From: PALSA-188 sp963720075
GTDB taxonomy: Bacteria > Acidobacteriota > Terriglobia > Terriglobales > Acidobacteriaceae
Length of the DNA stretch: 64,000 nt
NCBI GenBank assembly: GCA_963720075.1
Contig: CAVREG010000019.1
Location: 1,580,204 to 1,644,203, forward strand
Direction of reading: 5' to 3'
Part shown: positions 56,209-64,000 of the stretch, in pieces
Position numbering within the stretch: the stretch's first letter is position 1
Layout: each line of letters begins with the position of its first letter
Notes under the pieces: model-generated
What the model was told of the DNA's origin: nothing
The model's input: only the letters and a program-made list of their open reading frames with translations
The model's database searches: none
Position numbers and translations under genes: made by a program

Positions 56209-56749
56209 ATATTCCGCGGTTTTAGATGCATGTGTTCTTGTGCCAGCCTCACTTTGCGATCTTCTATTGCGGCTTGCGGAAGAACCAGCAATGTACCGAC
56301 CGTTATGGAGCGAGCAGATAATGGCAGAGATGACTAAGACCCTGCGAACGAAACTAAAACGTACCGTTGTTGAAGCCGAACATAGGCGCGACCAAATGAA
56401 TGCAGCGTTTCCAGAGGCTACGGTTACTGTGCCGCCTGAATTGCTCCGAGCGGTCGAGTGTATTCCAGACAAAGACGACAGACACGTGCTAGCTGCTGCA
56501 ATCATGGCACGTGCGGACGCAATCGTTACACAAAACACGAGGCATTTTCCGAAGGAATGTCTTGACAAGTACGGAGTGCTTTGTCAGACGGCGGATGATT
56601 TCTTGATTCACCAATACCACCTGTGCGAACAGATGATATTGGACAAGCTTGACGATCAGGGTGCAGGTATCTCTCAAGACCGAGCATTCGTGATTTCAAG
56701 CTTAAGAATTTCCGCTCCTGGATTTGTGAAGCTTTTGGAGGCTCAGTGA
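56186..56749 (+). CDS. PIN-domain toxin (putative ribonuclease)
   Basis: 187 residues. The first acidic residue of the PIN site is in VLDACVLVPASLCDLLLRLAEE, further acidic residues are in WSEQIMAEMTKTL and CIPDKDDRHVLAAAIMARADAIVTQNTRHF, which ends in the usual TxNxxHF motif. PIN toxins cut RNA and are held inactive by their partner, here the overlapping HTH gene. The segment after residue 130 is longer than in minimal PIN toxins. It lies beside a transposase remnant, as mobile TA modules often do. Confidence 0.82.
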   Translation: MIFTQENEYSAVLDACVLVPASLCDLLLRLAEEPAMYRPLWSEQIMAEMTKTLRTKLKRTVVEAEHRRDQMNAAFPEATVTVPPELLRAVECIPDKDDRHVLAAAIMARADAIVTQNTRHFPKECLDKYGVLCQTADDFLIHQYHLCEQMILDKLDDQGAGISQDRAFVISSLRISAPGFVKLLEAQ

Positions 56750-56848
56750 GGATGAGTAAATGGCTCGCGTCTCACCGGAATTGTTCGCCGACCTGTCACC
56801 GTCACCAACGTAATCAGATATCGGTGTCAAATGAATAGTGGTGAAAAC

Positions 56849-57654
56849 CTACATTTCGAAGGCGGGCCACAACGCTTCGACACGCGCGGGTTCAGAAACC
56901 CACTGGATGCTATCAGGATCGGCCGCGAACTGCTCATACATGGGTGTGTTGTGATCCAGGCCCAGTTCCGGGTAGAGGCGCGGGTCTCGAATCGCAAGAC
57001 TGGAGGATAGATAAGAAGGATTGGATTCCCAGTGGATGTTCCGCTCAGAATCAAGAACAGGAAACCAAGCCAGACCATGGTGCGCTCGAATCGCGTCGTA
57101 AACAAACCCGTATTGACGATCGCACCATGCACCGAACATCATGCGGTGTTCTGGATCGGCATTGATGACGCTATGCGCCCATCCTGGAGGAACAACTACC
57201 TTGTCTCCGGGGTCAGCCGATACTGCAAAACAGCGGCCAGGATCATCGCCGGCGCTCTCTTGCGCGTAGATAATTGCGCGCCCCTCCCAAATTTCGAACA
57301 ACTCCGGCGTTGACCACCCGCAGTGGGGCGCGACGGCATGGACATGGCCCTGGCTCCAACCGGTTCATCTCCGAGCTGCCCACCGGTATACACCACGACG
57401 CCGAATAAGAGCATGCGTCGCTCTAACTCCTCGCGGTGTTCTTGGCGGCCGACGTCCATCACAATCGAGTAAACCGGGTCCGGGCCCTGGCATTCGCGAT
57501 CACGCAAGCTGGCCCGTATGTCGTCGAGACGGCGGAACTCCGGCTTCGGCCCGAAGACGCCGTCGCCATAGGTAAATCGGAGGCTATCGTCGGCGCTATG
57601 CACACCAAGCTTTGGATCGAACCTGGGCGAAGCCAGCGGGCCAAGGGATATCAC
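56849..57654 (-). CDS. Cupin-type glucose-6-phosphate-isomerase-like protein with one frameshift
   Basis: Starts at GTG 57654, overlapping the stop of the previous cupin gene. The first part reads ISLGPLASPRFDPKLGVHSA and TYGDGVFGPKPEFRRLDDI; after a one-base loss near 57350 the frame continues HVHAVAPHCGWSTPELFEIWEG and PGDKVVVPPGWAHSVIN. The His/Glu cupin ligands and VPPGWAH match archaeal-type phosphoglucose isomerases. 806 bases plus one give 268 residues, a sensible length. The paired arrangement with a related gene and a divergent ROK kinase suggests sugar-phosphate metabolism. The break may be a consensus error. Confidence 0.7.
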
Positions 57655-58217
57655 GGGTTCGTCCCTGCAGTCGTAAAGACGGCAACACCCTGTTCTTCGG
57701 TGATTCGCGCACCGAATCCGCGGCCGCCTGCGATTTCGTAGTCGTGGCCAGCATCGCTCGGCCAGCAAGCGACGAATCGAAGGGGGGCGTCTCCGGTATT
57801 TACCACGCGGTGTGCGACGTTGCCCGCGATGTAGTGCAGGCTCCCGGGCTTCATGTCTTCAAACCAGGTGTGCCCGGCACTGTCCTTCAACATTAGTTTC
57901 CCCCTGCCGGCGACCGTGCCATAGAACTCCGCTCGATCGCCGATGACGTGCCGGTGCCCGTGGGTCATGAAGTATTCTTTCCCGATGCGGCCGGGTTGAA
58001 TTTCGGTGGTTCCCCAGAACAAACCGCCCTCGGTGCCGGGGGGAACGGGTTCCCACCACCAGACCCGGTAGACTATTGTCTCGGGATCGAGCAGCTGCCA
58101 GGCTTGCTGATTTTCGAAGATTCCTTTAAGTTGTCCAAGCTTCTTTTCGGACGAGCGAAGACCGGACACTTGCATCGCGCCGTCGGCCCAGTTCACGAAC
58201 GCGAAGACAGGGTTCAT
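57651..58217 (-). CDS. Cupin-type glucose-6-phosphate isomerase family protein
   Basis: 188 residues forming a single cupin. GGLFWGTTEIQPGRIGKEYF leads into MTHGHRHVIGDRAEFYGTVAG, with His and Glu metal ligands as in cupin-type phosphoglucose isomerases, and then PGSLHYIAGNVAHRVVN. It should bind a metal and isomerise a sugar phosphate such as glucose 6-phosphate or a related aldose; the exact substrate is not visible. It is read divergently from the ROK kinase at 58344 and is coupled by a GTGA overlap to the second cupin. Confidence 0.78.
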   Translation of the reverse strand: MNPVFAFVNWADGAMQVSGLRSSEKKLGQLKGIFENQQAWQLLDPETIVYRVWWWEPVPPGTEGGLFWGTTEIQPGRIGKEYFMTHGHRHVIGDRAEFYGTVAGRGKLMLKDSAGHTWFEDMKPGSLHYIAGNVAHRVVNTGDAPLRFVACWPSDAGHDYEIAGGRGFGARITEEQGVAVFTTAGTNP

Positions 58218-58255
58218 AATGAAATACGCTAATCGAACCAGGTTCTCAAATGCAA

Positions 58256-58279
58256 ACCAAAAAGAACATAATTTTGGTC
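58256..58279. promoter_or_regulatory. Inverted repeat in the cupin/ROK divergent promoter
   Basis: ACCAAAA and TTTTGGT form a 7-bp inverted repeat with a 10-base spacer. Read on the minus strand, the region has AGACCAA, a short gap, then TGTTCTTTT and GG, an arrangement also found before the sugar porter gene at 53927-53948. Confidence 0.4.
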
Positions 58280-58343
58280 TTTTGATGCCTAAAACGACTA
58301 TTATTGAAGCTTTTCTACAGCTAAAGCGCTTGTTTCTCTGAAT

Positions 58344-59288
58344 ATGACACGACCTGCGATTGGTATTGATTTAGGGGGCAGCCACGCAACGATTGCCGTC
58401 GTCGAGGACGACAAACTGCTGGCATCCCAACAAGTTTCGCTCGACTCCTCACTGGCACTTCTACCCTCGCTCGCTCTTTTTGCAACGGTAATACGCGCAC
58501 TGCTGGGCGAACTACACATGAACGCTGCTGATTGCGAAGGGGTGGCACTCGGATTCTGTGGGCTTGCCGATGCGCGCCTTGGCCGCGTGGTGTCAACCAA
58601 CAAGAAGTACGAAGATGCGCCTTTGATCGACTTCATCGGCTGGTGCAATCGCGAGTTCGGATTGCGTTTCGCCATCGAGAACGATGCGCGGATGGCACTG
58701 CTGGGCGAACGTCATGCCGGAGCTGCACGAGGTTGCGACGATGTTGTCATGATCACGTTGGGCACCGGTATCGGTGGCGCGGCCATGATCGAAGGCAAAC
58801 TGCTGCGAGGAAAGCACGCACAGGCCGGGTGCCTGGGTGGACACTTACCAGCGAAAGTCGGCGGCCGACCATGCACCTGCGGTGCCATCGGATGCCTGGA
58901 GGCCGAAGCCTCCGGATGGGCGTTGCCAATTATGGCGCGGGACTGGAAAGGCTTTACTGCCAGTGCGTTGTCCAAGGCCGGGACGATAAATTTCCGGGCG
59001 CTCTTCGAACTGGCAGATTCAGGCGATCAGGTCGCGAGCGAGATTCGCGATTACTGTTTGAAAGTCTGGGCAACCGGAGCGGTGGGATTGATCCATGCAT
59101 ACGATCCGGAACGGATTGTAATGGGTGGTGGCGTGATGCGCCGCGCGGGTCTGATACTTCCTTATATTCAAGCTTACGTAAATAAGCATGCATGGACTCC
59201 CTGGGGCAAGGTGCAGGTCGTGGCCGCACAATTGGGCAACGATGCCGGCCTTTTCGGAACCGTCCCGCTGCTGACAGGAACCGTGTAA
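58344..59288 (+). CDS. ROK-family sugar kinase
   Basis: 314 residues. The N-terminal phosphate-binding AIGIDLGGSHATIAVVE, the sugar-binding IENDARMALLGE, GTGIGGAAMIEGKLLRG, and the zinc-binding CTCGAIGCLE are standard for ROK kinases such as glucokinase. No N-terminal helix-turn-helix is present, so this is an enzyme, not a ROK repressor. It probably phosphorylates a hexose that the divergent isomerase-like proteins then process. The esterase gene starts 6 bases after its stop. Confidence 0.88.
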   Translation: MTRPAIGIDLGGSHATIAVVEDDKLLASQQVSLDSSLALLPSLALFATVIRALLGELHMNAADCEGVALGFCGLADARLGRVVSTNKKYEDAPLIDFIGWCNREFGLRFAIENDARMALLGERHAGAARGCDDVVMITLGTGIGGAAMIEGKLLRGKHAQAGCLGGHLPAKVGGRPCTCGAIGCLEAEASGWALPIMARDWKGFTASALSKAGTINFRALFELADSGDQVASEIRDYCLKVWATGAVGLIHAYDPERIVMGGGVMRRAGLILPYIQAYVNKHAWTPWGKVQVVAAQLGNDAGLFGTVPLLTGTV

Positions 59289-59294
59289 TCGCGC

Positions 59295-60101
59295 ATGACA
59301 AAACAGTTTCCCAATGCTCAGGTTTCGCGTCCGTTGCCTGGAAATGAGAACCTGCGCTTCTTAAATTTTCGCAGCGACGCTCTCGCGCATCGTGGCGATG
59401 TCTTGCTGTTCGCACCCCCGGAATTCGGAACCCTCGAGCGTGTGCCGCTGCTGTTGCTATTACACGGAGTGTATGGCTGCCAGTGGAATTGGTGGCTGAA
59501 TGGCGATGTCGTTTCGGTCGCGCTGGAGATGCTCCGCGATGGAAGTATGCTTCCGATGATGATCGCCATGCCGTCAGACGGCCTTTGGGGAGACGGAACC
59601 GGATACGTTCCTCACGCGAACGCTAACTACGAAAAATGGATTGTAGACGATGTCCCGTGCTGCTTGCGCGAGCTGTTTCCGCAATTGCATCCTGAGAAAT
59701 TTTTTATCGCGGGGCTTTCGATGGGCGGCTATGGCGCGATGCGGTTAGGCATGAAGTATCCGTCGCGGGTGCAAGGGATTTCCGGGCATTCCTCGATCAC
59801 GCAGGTCGCTCAACTCTCCCAGTTCATTCCCTTTCCCCCTGCGGCATTTCAGTATGCGGGCGAACTGGATACGGACCTGCTGCACTGGGCGAAAATCAAC
59901 CACGAGCGTATTCCCCCCTTACGGTTTGATTGCGGAACCGGCGATCCTCTGATTGAAGCCAATCGCGAACTTCATCGCGCCCTGACGCGAATGAATGTGC
60001 GTCATGAGTACCAGGAATTCCCTGGCGGCCACGATTGGCCGTATTGGACCGAGCACGTTCGTCAGACGCTCGCCTTCTGTAAGGTTGTTCTCTCCGGTTA
60101 G
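59295..60101 (+). CDS. Esterase-D-type alpha/beta hydrolase
   Basis: 268 residues. The oxyanion region LLLLLHGVYGCQWNWW, the nucleophile elbow AGLSMGGYGAMR, the Asp segment RFDCGTGDPLIEANR and the His segment PGGHDWPYW make a complete catalytic triad. The group includes S-formylglutathione hydrolase and carbohydrate acetyl or feruloyl esterases. No signal peptide is seen, so it acts in the cytoplasm, perhaps removing acyl groups from imported sugars. It is probably co-transcribed with the ROK kinase. Confidence 0.83.
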   Translation: MTKQFPNAQVSRPLPGNENLRFLNFRSDALAHRGDVLLFAPPEFGTLERVPLLLLLHGVYGCQWNWWLNGDVVSVALEMLRDGSMLPMMIAMPSDGLWGDGTGYVPHANANYEKWIVDDVPCCLRELFPQLHPEKFFIAGLSMGGYGAMRLGMKYPSRVQGISGHSSITQVAQLSQFIPFPPAAFQYAGELDTDLLHWAKINHERIPPLRFDCGTGDPLIEANRELHRALTRMNVRHEYQEFPGGHDWPYWTEHVRQTLAFCKVVLSG

Positions 60102-60105
60102 TGAC

Positions 60106-61233
60106 CTATTTCACCGCACCGACGGCGAACGCCGGCATCGGCATCCGAACTATTTTCGGAAAATAGATGCCGGTATTCGCCTCCAGTTTTTTCGGCTTCA
60201 TGGTGTTGCAGACGTAGGTGAACATCAACTCCCCAGGCTTTTCAAATTCAGGGTGCTCCTTACCGGCATAGCAGAAGGTATCGGCGTCATAGCCTGGAGA
60301 GTTCTTCTGCAATTCAGGGATTCGGTAGATGACCTCGCCGTCGCTCCACGGCCCGGTCATGTCCGGCGATGTGCGAAGAATTACCTTGTCGGAAAAAATC
60401 TGCGGATCAACCATCACTGCGATCCACTTTTTCAGTTCCGGGTGGTAGCGCACCGACATCTCGGAGGCGCCTTTACTCATGATGATTTTCGCCTTCGCCG
60501 GCTCAATCCCATCGTGCCATTGGTCGTCGCTGCCAAGGTACTGCAAGTTCTTCTTCGGATCGTCGAGCCCCTTCAGAGGAATGCGCGTAAGGATTTGCGG
60601 CCGGCTTCCCTGTTCGTACAAAGTGAAGATGTATAGATAATCGTGCGCGATCAGCGCCGAAGCGGAGGGATTGGCGTGCACGCTCTCCGGCACGAGCGGG
60701 AAGTAGGAAACTTTCCAGTTCTGCGGATTGTCCTCTAGCCCGGTAACGCGCGCCATGTCGGTTCCACAAACTTCGAACCCCAGCGCGAACGCATTTGAAT
60801 TTGGCGCATTGCGAACGCAGAGCAGGGTGATCCACAACTCATGGTCATGCTCTGCGCCATCGAGCGCCCAATAGTACGTGCCGTTATTCTGCTGCGGTTT
60901 AAAGAAGCTATCGCGATCGCCTTTGGCATCGCGTCGAATCGTGTAGTCAATCTTCCACTGACCGTTCTTGCACGTGGAAATCCCGATGGTGTTGTGTACC
61001 ATCTGCGGTACATCTCCCGTGACTTGCCGCTTATCGCCATATAGGGTGTCGCCGAAGATCCACACGTCACGGCCATCTTGCATCGGAATCGAGTAGGCGG
61101 CGTCGGCTCCGACCCACCCCTGCTGAAAAGGAAATGATGGAGCGCAGTCGAAGTGAGGCAGGTCTTTCGCGAAGACCGAAATCGCGGAAAATAGAACGAA
61201 AAAAGGAACGATCCATCTGACAATCTTTCGCAT
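60106..61233 (-). CDS. Secreted propeller-like protein of unknown function (DUF4185-like)
   Basis: 375 residues with a signal peptide (WIVPFFVLFSAISVFA). The segment GWVGADAAYSIPMQDGRDVWIFGDTLYG is close to the start of DUF4185 proteins, which adopt five-bladed propellers related to arabinanase-type folds. Later FTLYEQGSRPQILTRIPL and VRYHPELKKWIAV fit repeated blades. Catalytic activity is unproved. It converges on the esterase gene with only 4 bases between them. Confidence 0.6.
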   Translation of the reverse strand: MRKIVRWIVPFFVLFSAISVFAKDLPHFDCAPSFPFQQGWVGADAAYSIPMQDGRDVWIFGDTLYGDKRQVTGDVPQMVHNTIGISTCKNGQWKIDYTIRRDAKGDRDSFFKPQQNNGTYYWALDGAEHDHELWITLLCVRNAPNSNAFALGFEVCGTDMARVTGLEDNPQNWKVSYFPLVPESVHANPSASALIAHDYLYIFTLYEQGSRPQILTRIPLKGLDDPKKNLQYLGSDDQWHDGIEPAKAKIIMSKGASEMSVRYHPELKKWIAVMVDPQIFSDKVILRTSPDMTGPWSDGEVIYRIPELQKNSPGYDADTFCYAGKEHPEFEKPGELMFTYVCNTMKPKKLEANTGIYFPKIVRMPMPAFAVGAVK

Positions 61234-61472
61234 TGGGAAATCCTAAATGTGCGCAGTCCGTCGCGCACGGGGAATGATGATTTTTGCCGGCGTTCCGGAA
61301 GAATCAGCCGGAACGCGATTCACTGCACGAATTCGATTGAATCTTTCGCCGCCTGAATGGTTCAGCCAAAGCCCTGAGCGGCGCACTACCACGAGGTTTC
61401 AGTCCATTTCATGGCATTGGAACATCACTGATTCGGCGTTGACTTGGGACGCAAATCACTATATATGTGCGA

Positions 61473-62358
61473 ATGTCTGACAAACAAGTGGCGAACACTC
61501 ATTGTCCGCAAAAAGAGCCTGAGATGCGGCCTCAAATTCCGCTGGAACAGTTCGAGATATTGCCGAGGGACTCGATCATCCGGAGGGACTCGCCTTTGAT
61601 GCTGATGAAACCTTTGGGCGGGTGGCGAACTTGGGCAGGTCTACAGGATCAGTCCAAAGGGCAAGGTTCGTACCGTCGTCACGCTTGGAGGCTTTAATCT
61701 TGGCCTCACATTCTCCGCGAAGCAGGACTTATTCGTTTGCAAGTTCAAGTTCGGCGCCTCGATACCACTCGGCCCTCAGGAAAACCATCCGATCATGGGA
61801 GAGCAGGGCAATACCGTCTCCGCAATCCGAATTTCTCGGTGTTCGATACCGAAGGCAATATTTATTTCAGCGATTCCGGAGCGTTCAACCAAAACGATGG
61901 ATTTCTCTTCGTTCTTCGACCGCACGAAAGATCGAGCAACTGCTCGATCATCTTGCGTTTCCCAACGGGCTCTCTCTGAGCGCCGATGAAAAGGCGTTGT
62001 ACGTTGTGCAAAGCACAAAAGACAACGTGCTGGCGGTGCCGATCCTGAAATCCGGTTCGATTGGAAAGGCACGAGTCTATGCTTCGGGATTGACAATGTG
62101 CCGGACGGCGCAGCCCTCGACGCGCAGGGCAATCTGTATGTGACCTGTTATGCCTCACACAACGTGTACCGGGTCACGCCGCATGGGAAGGTCTCGCTAT
62201 TTGCCGCGGATCGGGAAGGAACGATGATCGCGAGCCCCACCAACCTGGCGTTCGGGGGCACGAACTTCGATGAAATGTATTTTGCCAACTTGAGCCGCTG
62301 GCATATCTGCCGGGCTCGGGTTGGAATCAAGGGGCAACCGCTTGCCAACCAGCGCTAG
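61473..62358 (+). pseudogene. SMP-30/gluconolactonase-type protein broken by five frame changes
   Basis: The family can be followed through all frames: MRPQIPLEQFEIL, DHPEGLAFDADE, GELGQVYRISPKGKVRTV, RNPNFSVFDTEGNIYFSD, LDHLAFPNGLSLSADEKALYVV and DNVPDGAALDAQGNLYVTC to a TAG at 62356. Each step changes the frame in the same direction, as if one base were missing near 61567, 61613, 61775, 61925 and 62090. Adding five bases gives 891 bases (296 residues), a normal length. SMP-30 proteins hydrolyse sugar lactones. It precedes a sugar-acid dehydratase gene. Consensus error and real decay cannot be separated here. Confidence 0.7.
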
Positions 62359-62373
62359 CTGCCCGGAGAATCA

Positions 62374-63560
62374 ATGAAAATTACCGACATAGGCTGGACT
62401 CCCGCCTTTATACCGATTGAAGCACCCTTGCGGTATTCAGTCGGATCGCATCCGGATTTCACGCATCATTATCGAGATGAAAACCGACGAAGGCATCACC
62501 GGCCTGGGCGAGTGTTATTCAGGCGCAAGCCGTGCCGGACAGCTCGCGGACCTGAAACCGCTGTTGATCGGCGAAGATCCGATGAACCTCGAGCGGATTC
62601 GCTGGAAGCTGGCAGCGCCGAGTTCGGTAAAACTGTTCGGCCACGCTCTGGGGTTCGCCGGACTTGAGTTCGCGATCCTTGATATTCAAGGGAAAGCTTT
62701 GAATCGGCCGGTGTGCGATCTGCTCGGCGGACGGATTCGCGACGAGATTGCGTTTTCCGCCTACCTTTTCTATCGCTATCCGAATGACGAGGGGGCTGGC
62801 GAAGTATCAACATCCGCCAGATGGTTGATTTTGCCAAAGCACTCGTCAGCAAATACGGCTTCAAGACCTTGAATACAAGACGGCGTGCTCCCTCCTGACG
62901 AAGAGGTAGAGACGTTCATCGCGTTGCGCAAGGAGTTCCCCAAACACCGCATCCGGCTGGATCCCAACGCGGTGTGGACGATTACGACCGCCATTGACGT
63001 CGCGCGACGGCTGCACGATTACAACGTAGAGTACCTGGAAGATACCGGTGTGGGGCCTGCGTGCGATGCAGCGGGTGAATGCAAGCGCGCCATGGGTGAC
63101 ATTGGCGTCGAACATGTCGGTGTTCGCGTTCGAGGATCTCGCCCCCACCGTGATGTCCAATGTGCTCGATGTCGTTCTGCTCGATCCGCACTGGTACGGA
63201 GGCATCCATCGCGCCAAGCTCGCAGGCCAGATCTGCGAGGCGATGGGCGTGACCGGGCATGCACAGCGGAGCAGAATTTGGGATTTCGCAGGCAGCCATG
63301 CTTCACCTCGCGGCAAGCCTGCCGAATCTGGTGCTGGCCCCAGACTCGCATTACCACCATCTGACGGACGACATTATCGAGGGCGGCAAGAGTAATATAA
63401 GAATGGAGCGATGGCCGTGCCGACCGGTCCAGGGCTTGGGGTGACGCTCGATCGCGACAAACTGGCTCGCTATCACGAGCTCTCGAAACGTCAGGAGATG
63501 GGCACATGGACGGACGATCCGCGTCGCCCGGGTGCGGTGATCACGCAGCCCAAATGGTAA
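62374..63560 (+). pseudogene. Enolase-superfamily sugar-acid dehydratase (glucarate-dehydratase-like) broken by seven frame changes
   Basis: Begins MKITDIGWTPAFIPIEAPL. It then continues through other frames: EMKTDEGITGLGECYSGAS, INIRQMVDFAKALVSKYGF, the KxK-type lysine segment YKTGV, RLDPNAVWTITTAIDVARR, YLED with VWGLRAMQRVNASAPW, LASNMSVFAFEDLAPTVM, MHSGAEFGISQAAMLHLAA and APDSHYHHLTDDII, ending ITQPKW. The metal-ligand Asp/Glu positions and C-terminal histidine are present. Four changes are in the one-base-loss sense and three in the gain sense; correction gives 1188 bases (395 residues), normal for the family. It would dehydrate a hexarate or aldonate. Confidence 0.7.
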
Positions 63561-63562
63561 AT

Positions 63563-64000
63563 ATGAAAGGCATGGCAAAAGCAGCAGGGACGGGACTGCT
63601 GGTGCTGACCATGCTGACAGCGTTGGCGCAATCGCAGGAAAGAACTCTCTGGAAGATCGGATCATTCGATAAGTCCTCAGGCCGTTTTCAGAAAGCCAGG
63701 GTATTGACTACGCAGATCCGAAAAGTGATCTCGTATTTGTGGTGGGTCAAAGCGACGATCGGGACTGGTATCGCTTTCAGCCAGGACCCGCCAATGGCAT
63801 GACCGGCGCGCGTTTGCACCCATTCAAAATAAGATTTTCGCTGCCAAACGTTCCGCGCGGGGTGTATCGCCTGAAGATTGCTATTTTGTATAAACGCGCG
63901 CGTCTGTCGTTCCTGATGCTCGGCGTGAACGGGCATTGCAGATCTTCTATTTTCACCCCAAACTTGATTTCCACGCGGGCGATTGGGAAGGCACGTTTGT
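63563..64000 (+). CDS. Secreted rhamnogalacturonan-lyase-like (PL4-type) protein, frameshifted and cut by window end
   Basis: Starts at ATG 63563, three bases after the previous stop, with a signal peptide (GTGLLVLTMLTALAQSQ). TLWKIGSFDKSSG is followed, after an apparent one-base loss near 63700, by IDYADPKSDLVFVVGQSDD, RDWYRFQPGPANGMTGARLH and VPRGVYRLKIAILY. After a second loss near 63945 it continues HPKLDFHAGDWEGTF to the window edge. The pattern resembles the carbohydrate-binding region of proteins annotated as family 4 polysaccharide lyases. The catalytic part, if any, is outside the window. Confidence 0.5.

Overview
This window looks like chromosomal DNA of an Acidobacteriota member (Terriglobia-like). 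That rests on gene content, not on a marker-gene search: a very large TonB-dependent receptor with an N-terminal carboxypeptidase-regulatory-like domain, CRTAC1 (FG-GAP plus ASPIC/UnbV) and TPR proteins, a multihaem cytochrome fused to TPRs, many Tat-exported glycoside hydrolases of families such as GH127, and moderately high GC. The MurE fragment carries the DNPR motif, so the wall is of the meso-diaminopimelate type.

Layout. 1-5.3 kb is a piece of the division/cell-wall cluster (murE-murF-mraY-murD). It stops abruptly after murD. 5.5-19.9 kb is a catabolic locus that encodes every step from trans-4-hydroxy-L-proline to 2-oxoglutarate: 4-hydroxyproline epimerase, a D-hydroxyproline dehydrogenase split into three subunits at two places, a DapA-type deaminase and a 2-oxoglutarate-semialdehyde dehydrogenase. 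With them are a GntR/FCD regulator, an APC permease and a DUF885 peptidase. Two promoters in this locus have the same 13-bp palindrome exactly in the -35/-10 spacer. 20-34 kb holds a chimeric gene remnant, a nine-haem cytochrome, a BNR-repeat protein, a GH31 enzyme, and a minus-strand sugar-acid operon (MFS permease, L-rhamnonate-dehydratase-like enolase, AraD1/FAH protein, beta-hydroxyacid dehydrogenase) headed by a GH127 gene.

34.2-37.5 kb is a small accessory island: an IS1595-type transposase, short unrecognised genes and unusual repeat-rich promoters. 37.7-41 kb holds two paralogous TPR proteins that converge on hairpins. 41-49.6 kb is a polysaccharide-use locus with the TonB receptor, a CRTAC1 protein, a second GH127 and a LacI regulator; LacI-type operator sequences precede the receptor and both GH127 genes. 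A tRNA-Ser(GCT) follows. 50.4-55.3 kb has a Tat-exported toroid enzyme of unknown family, a DeoR regulator and a sugar porter. 55.3-56.7 kb has a transposase remnant next to an HTH/PIN toxin-antitoxin pair. 56.8-64 kb has two cupin phosphoglucose-isomerase-like genes divergent from a ROK kinase, an esterase, a secreted propeller-like protein and three more sugar-degradation genes.

Sequence-quality warning. murF carries two single-base frame changes, and one of the two cupin genes plus the last three genes (61.4-64 kb) carry fifteen more, mostly in the one-base-deletion direction. Outside these breaks the reading frames are well preserved. Consensus errors are at least as likely as real decay.
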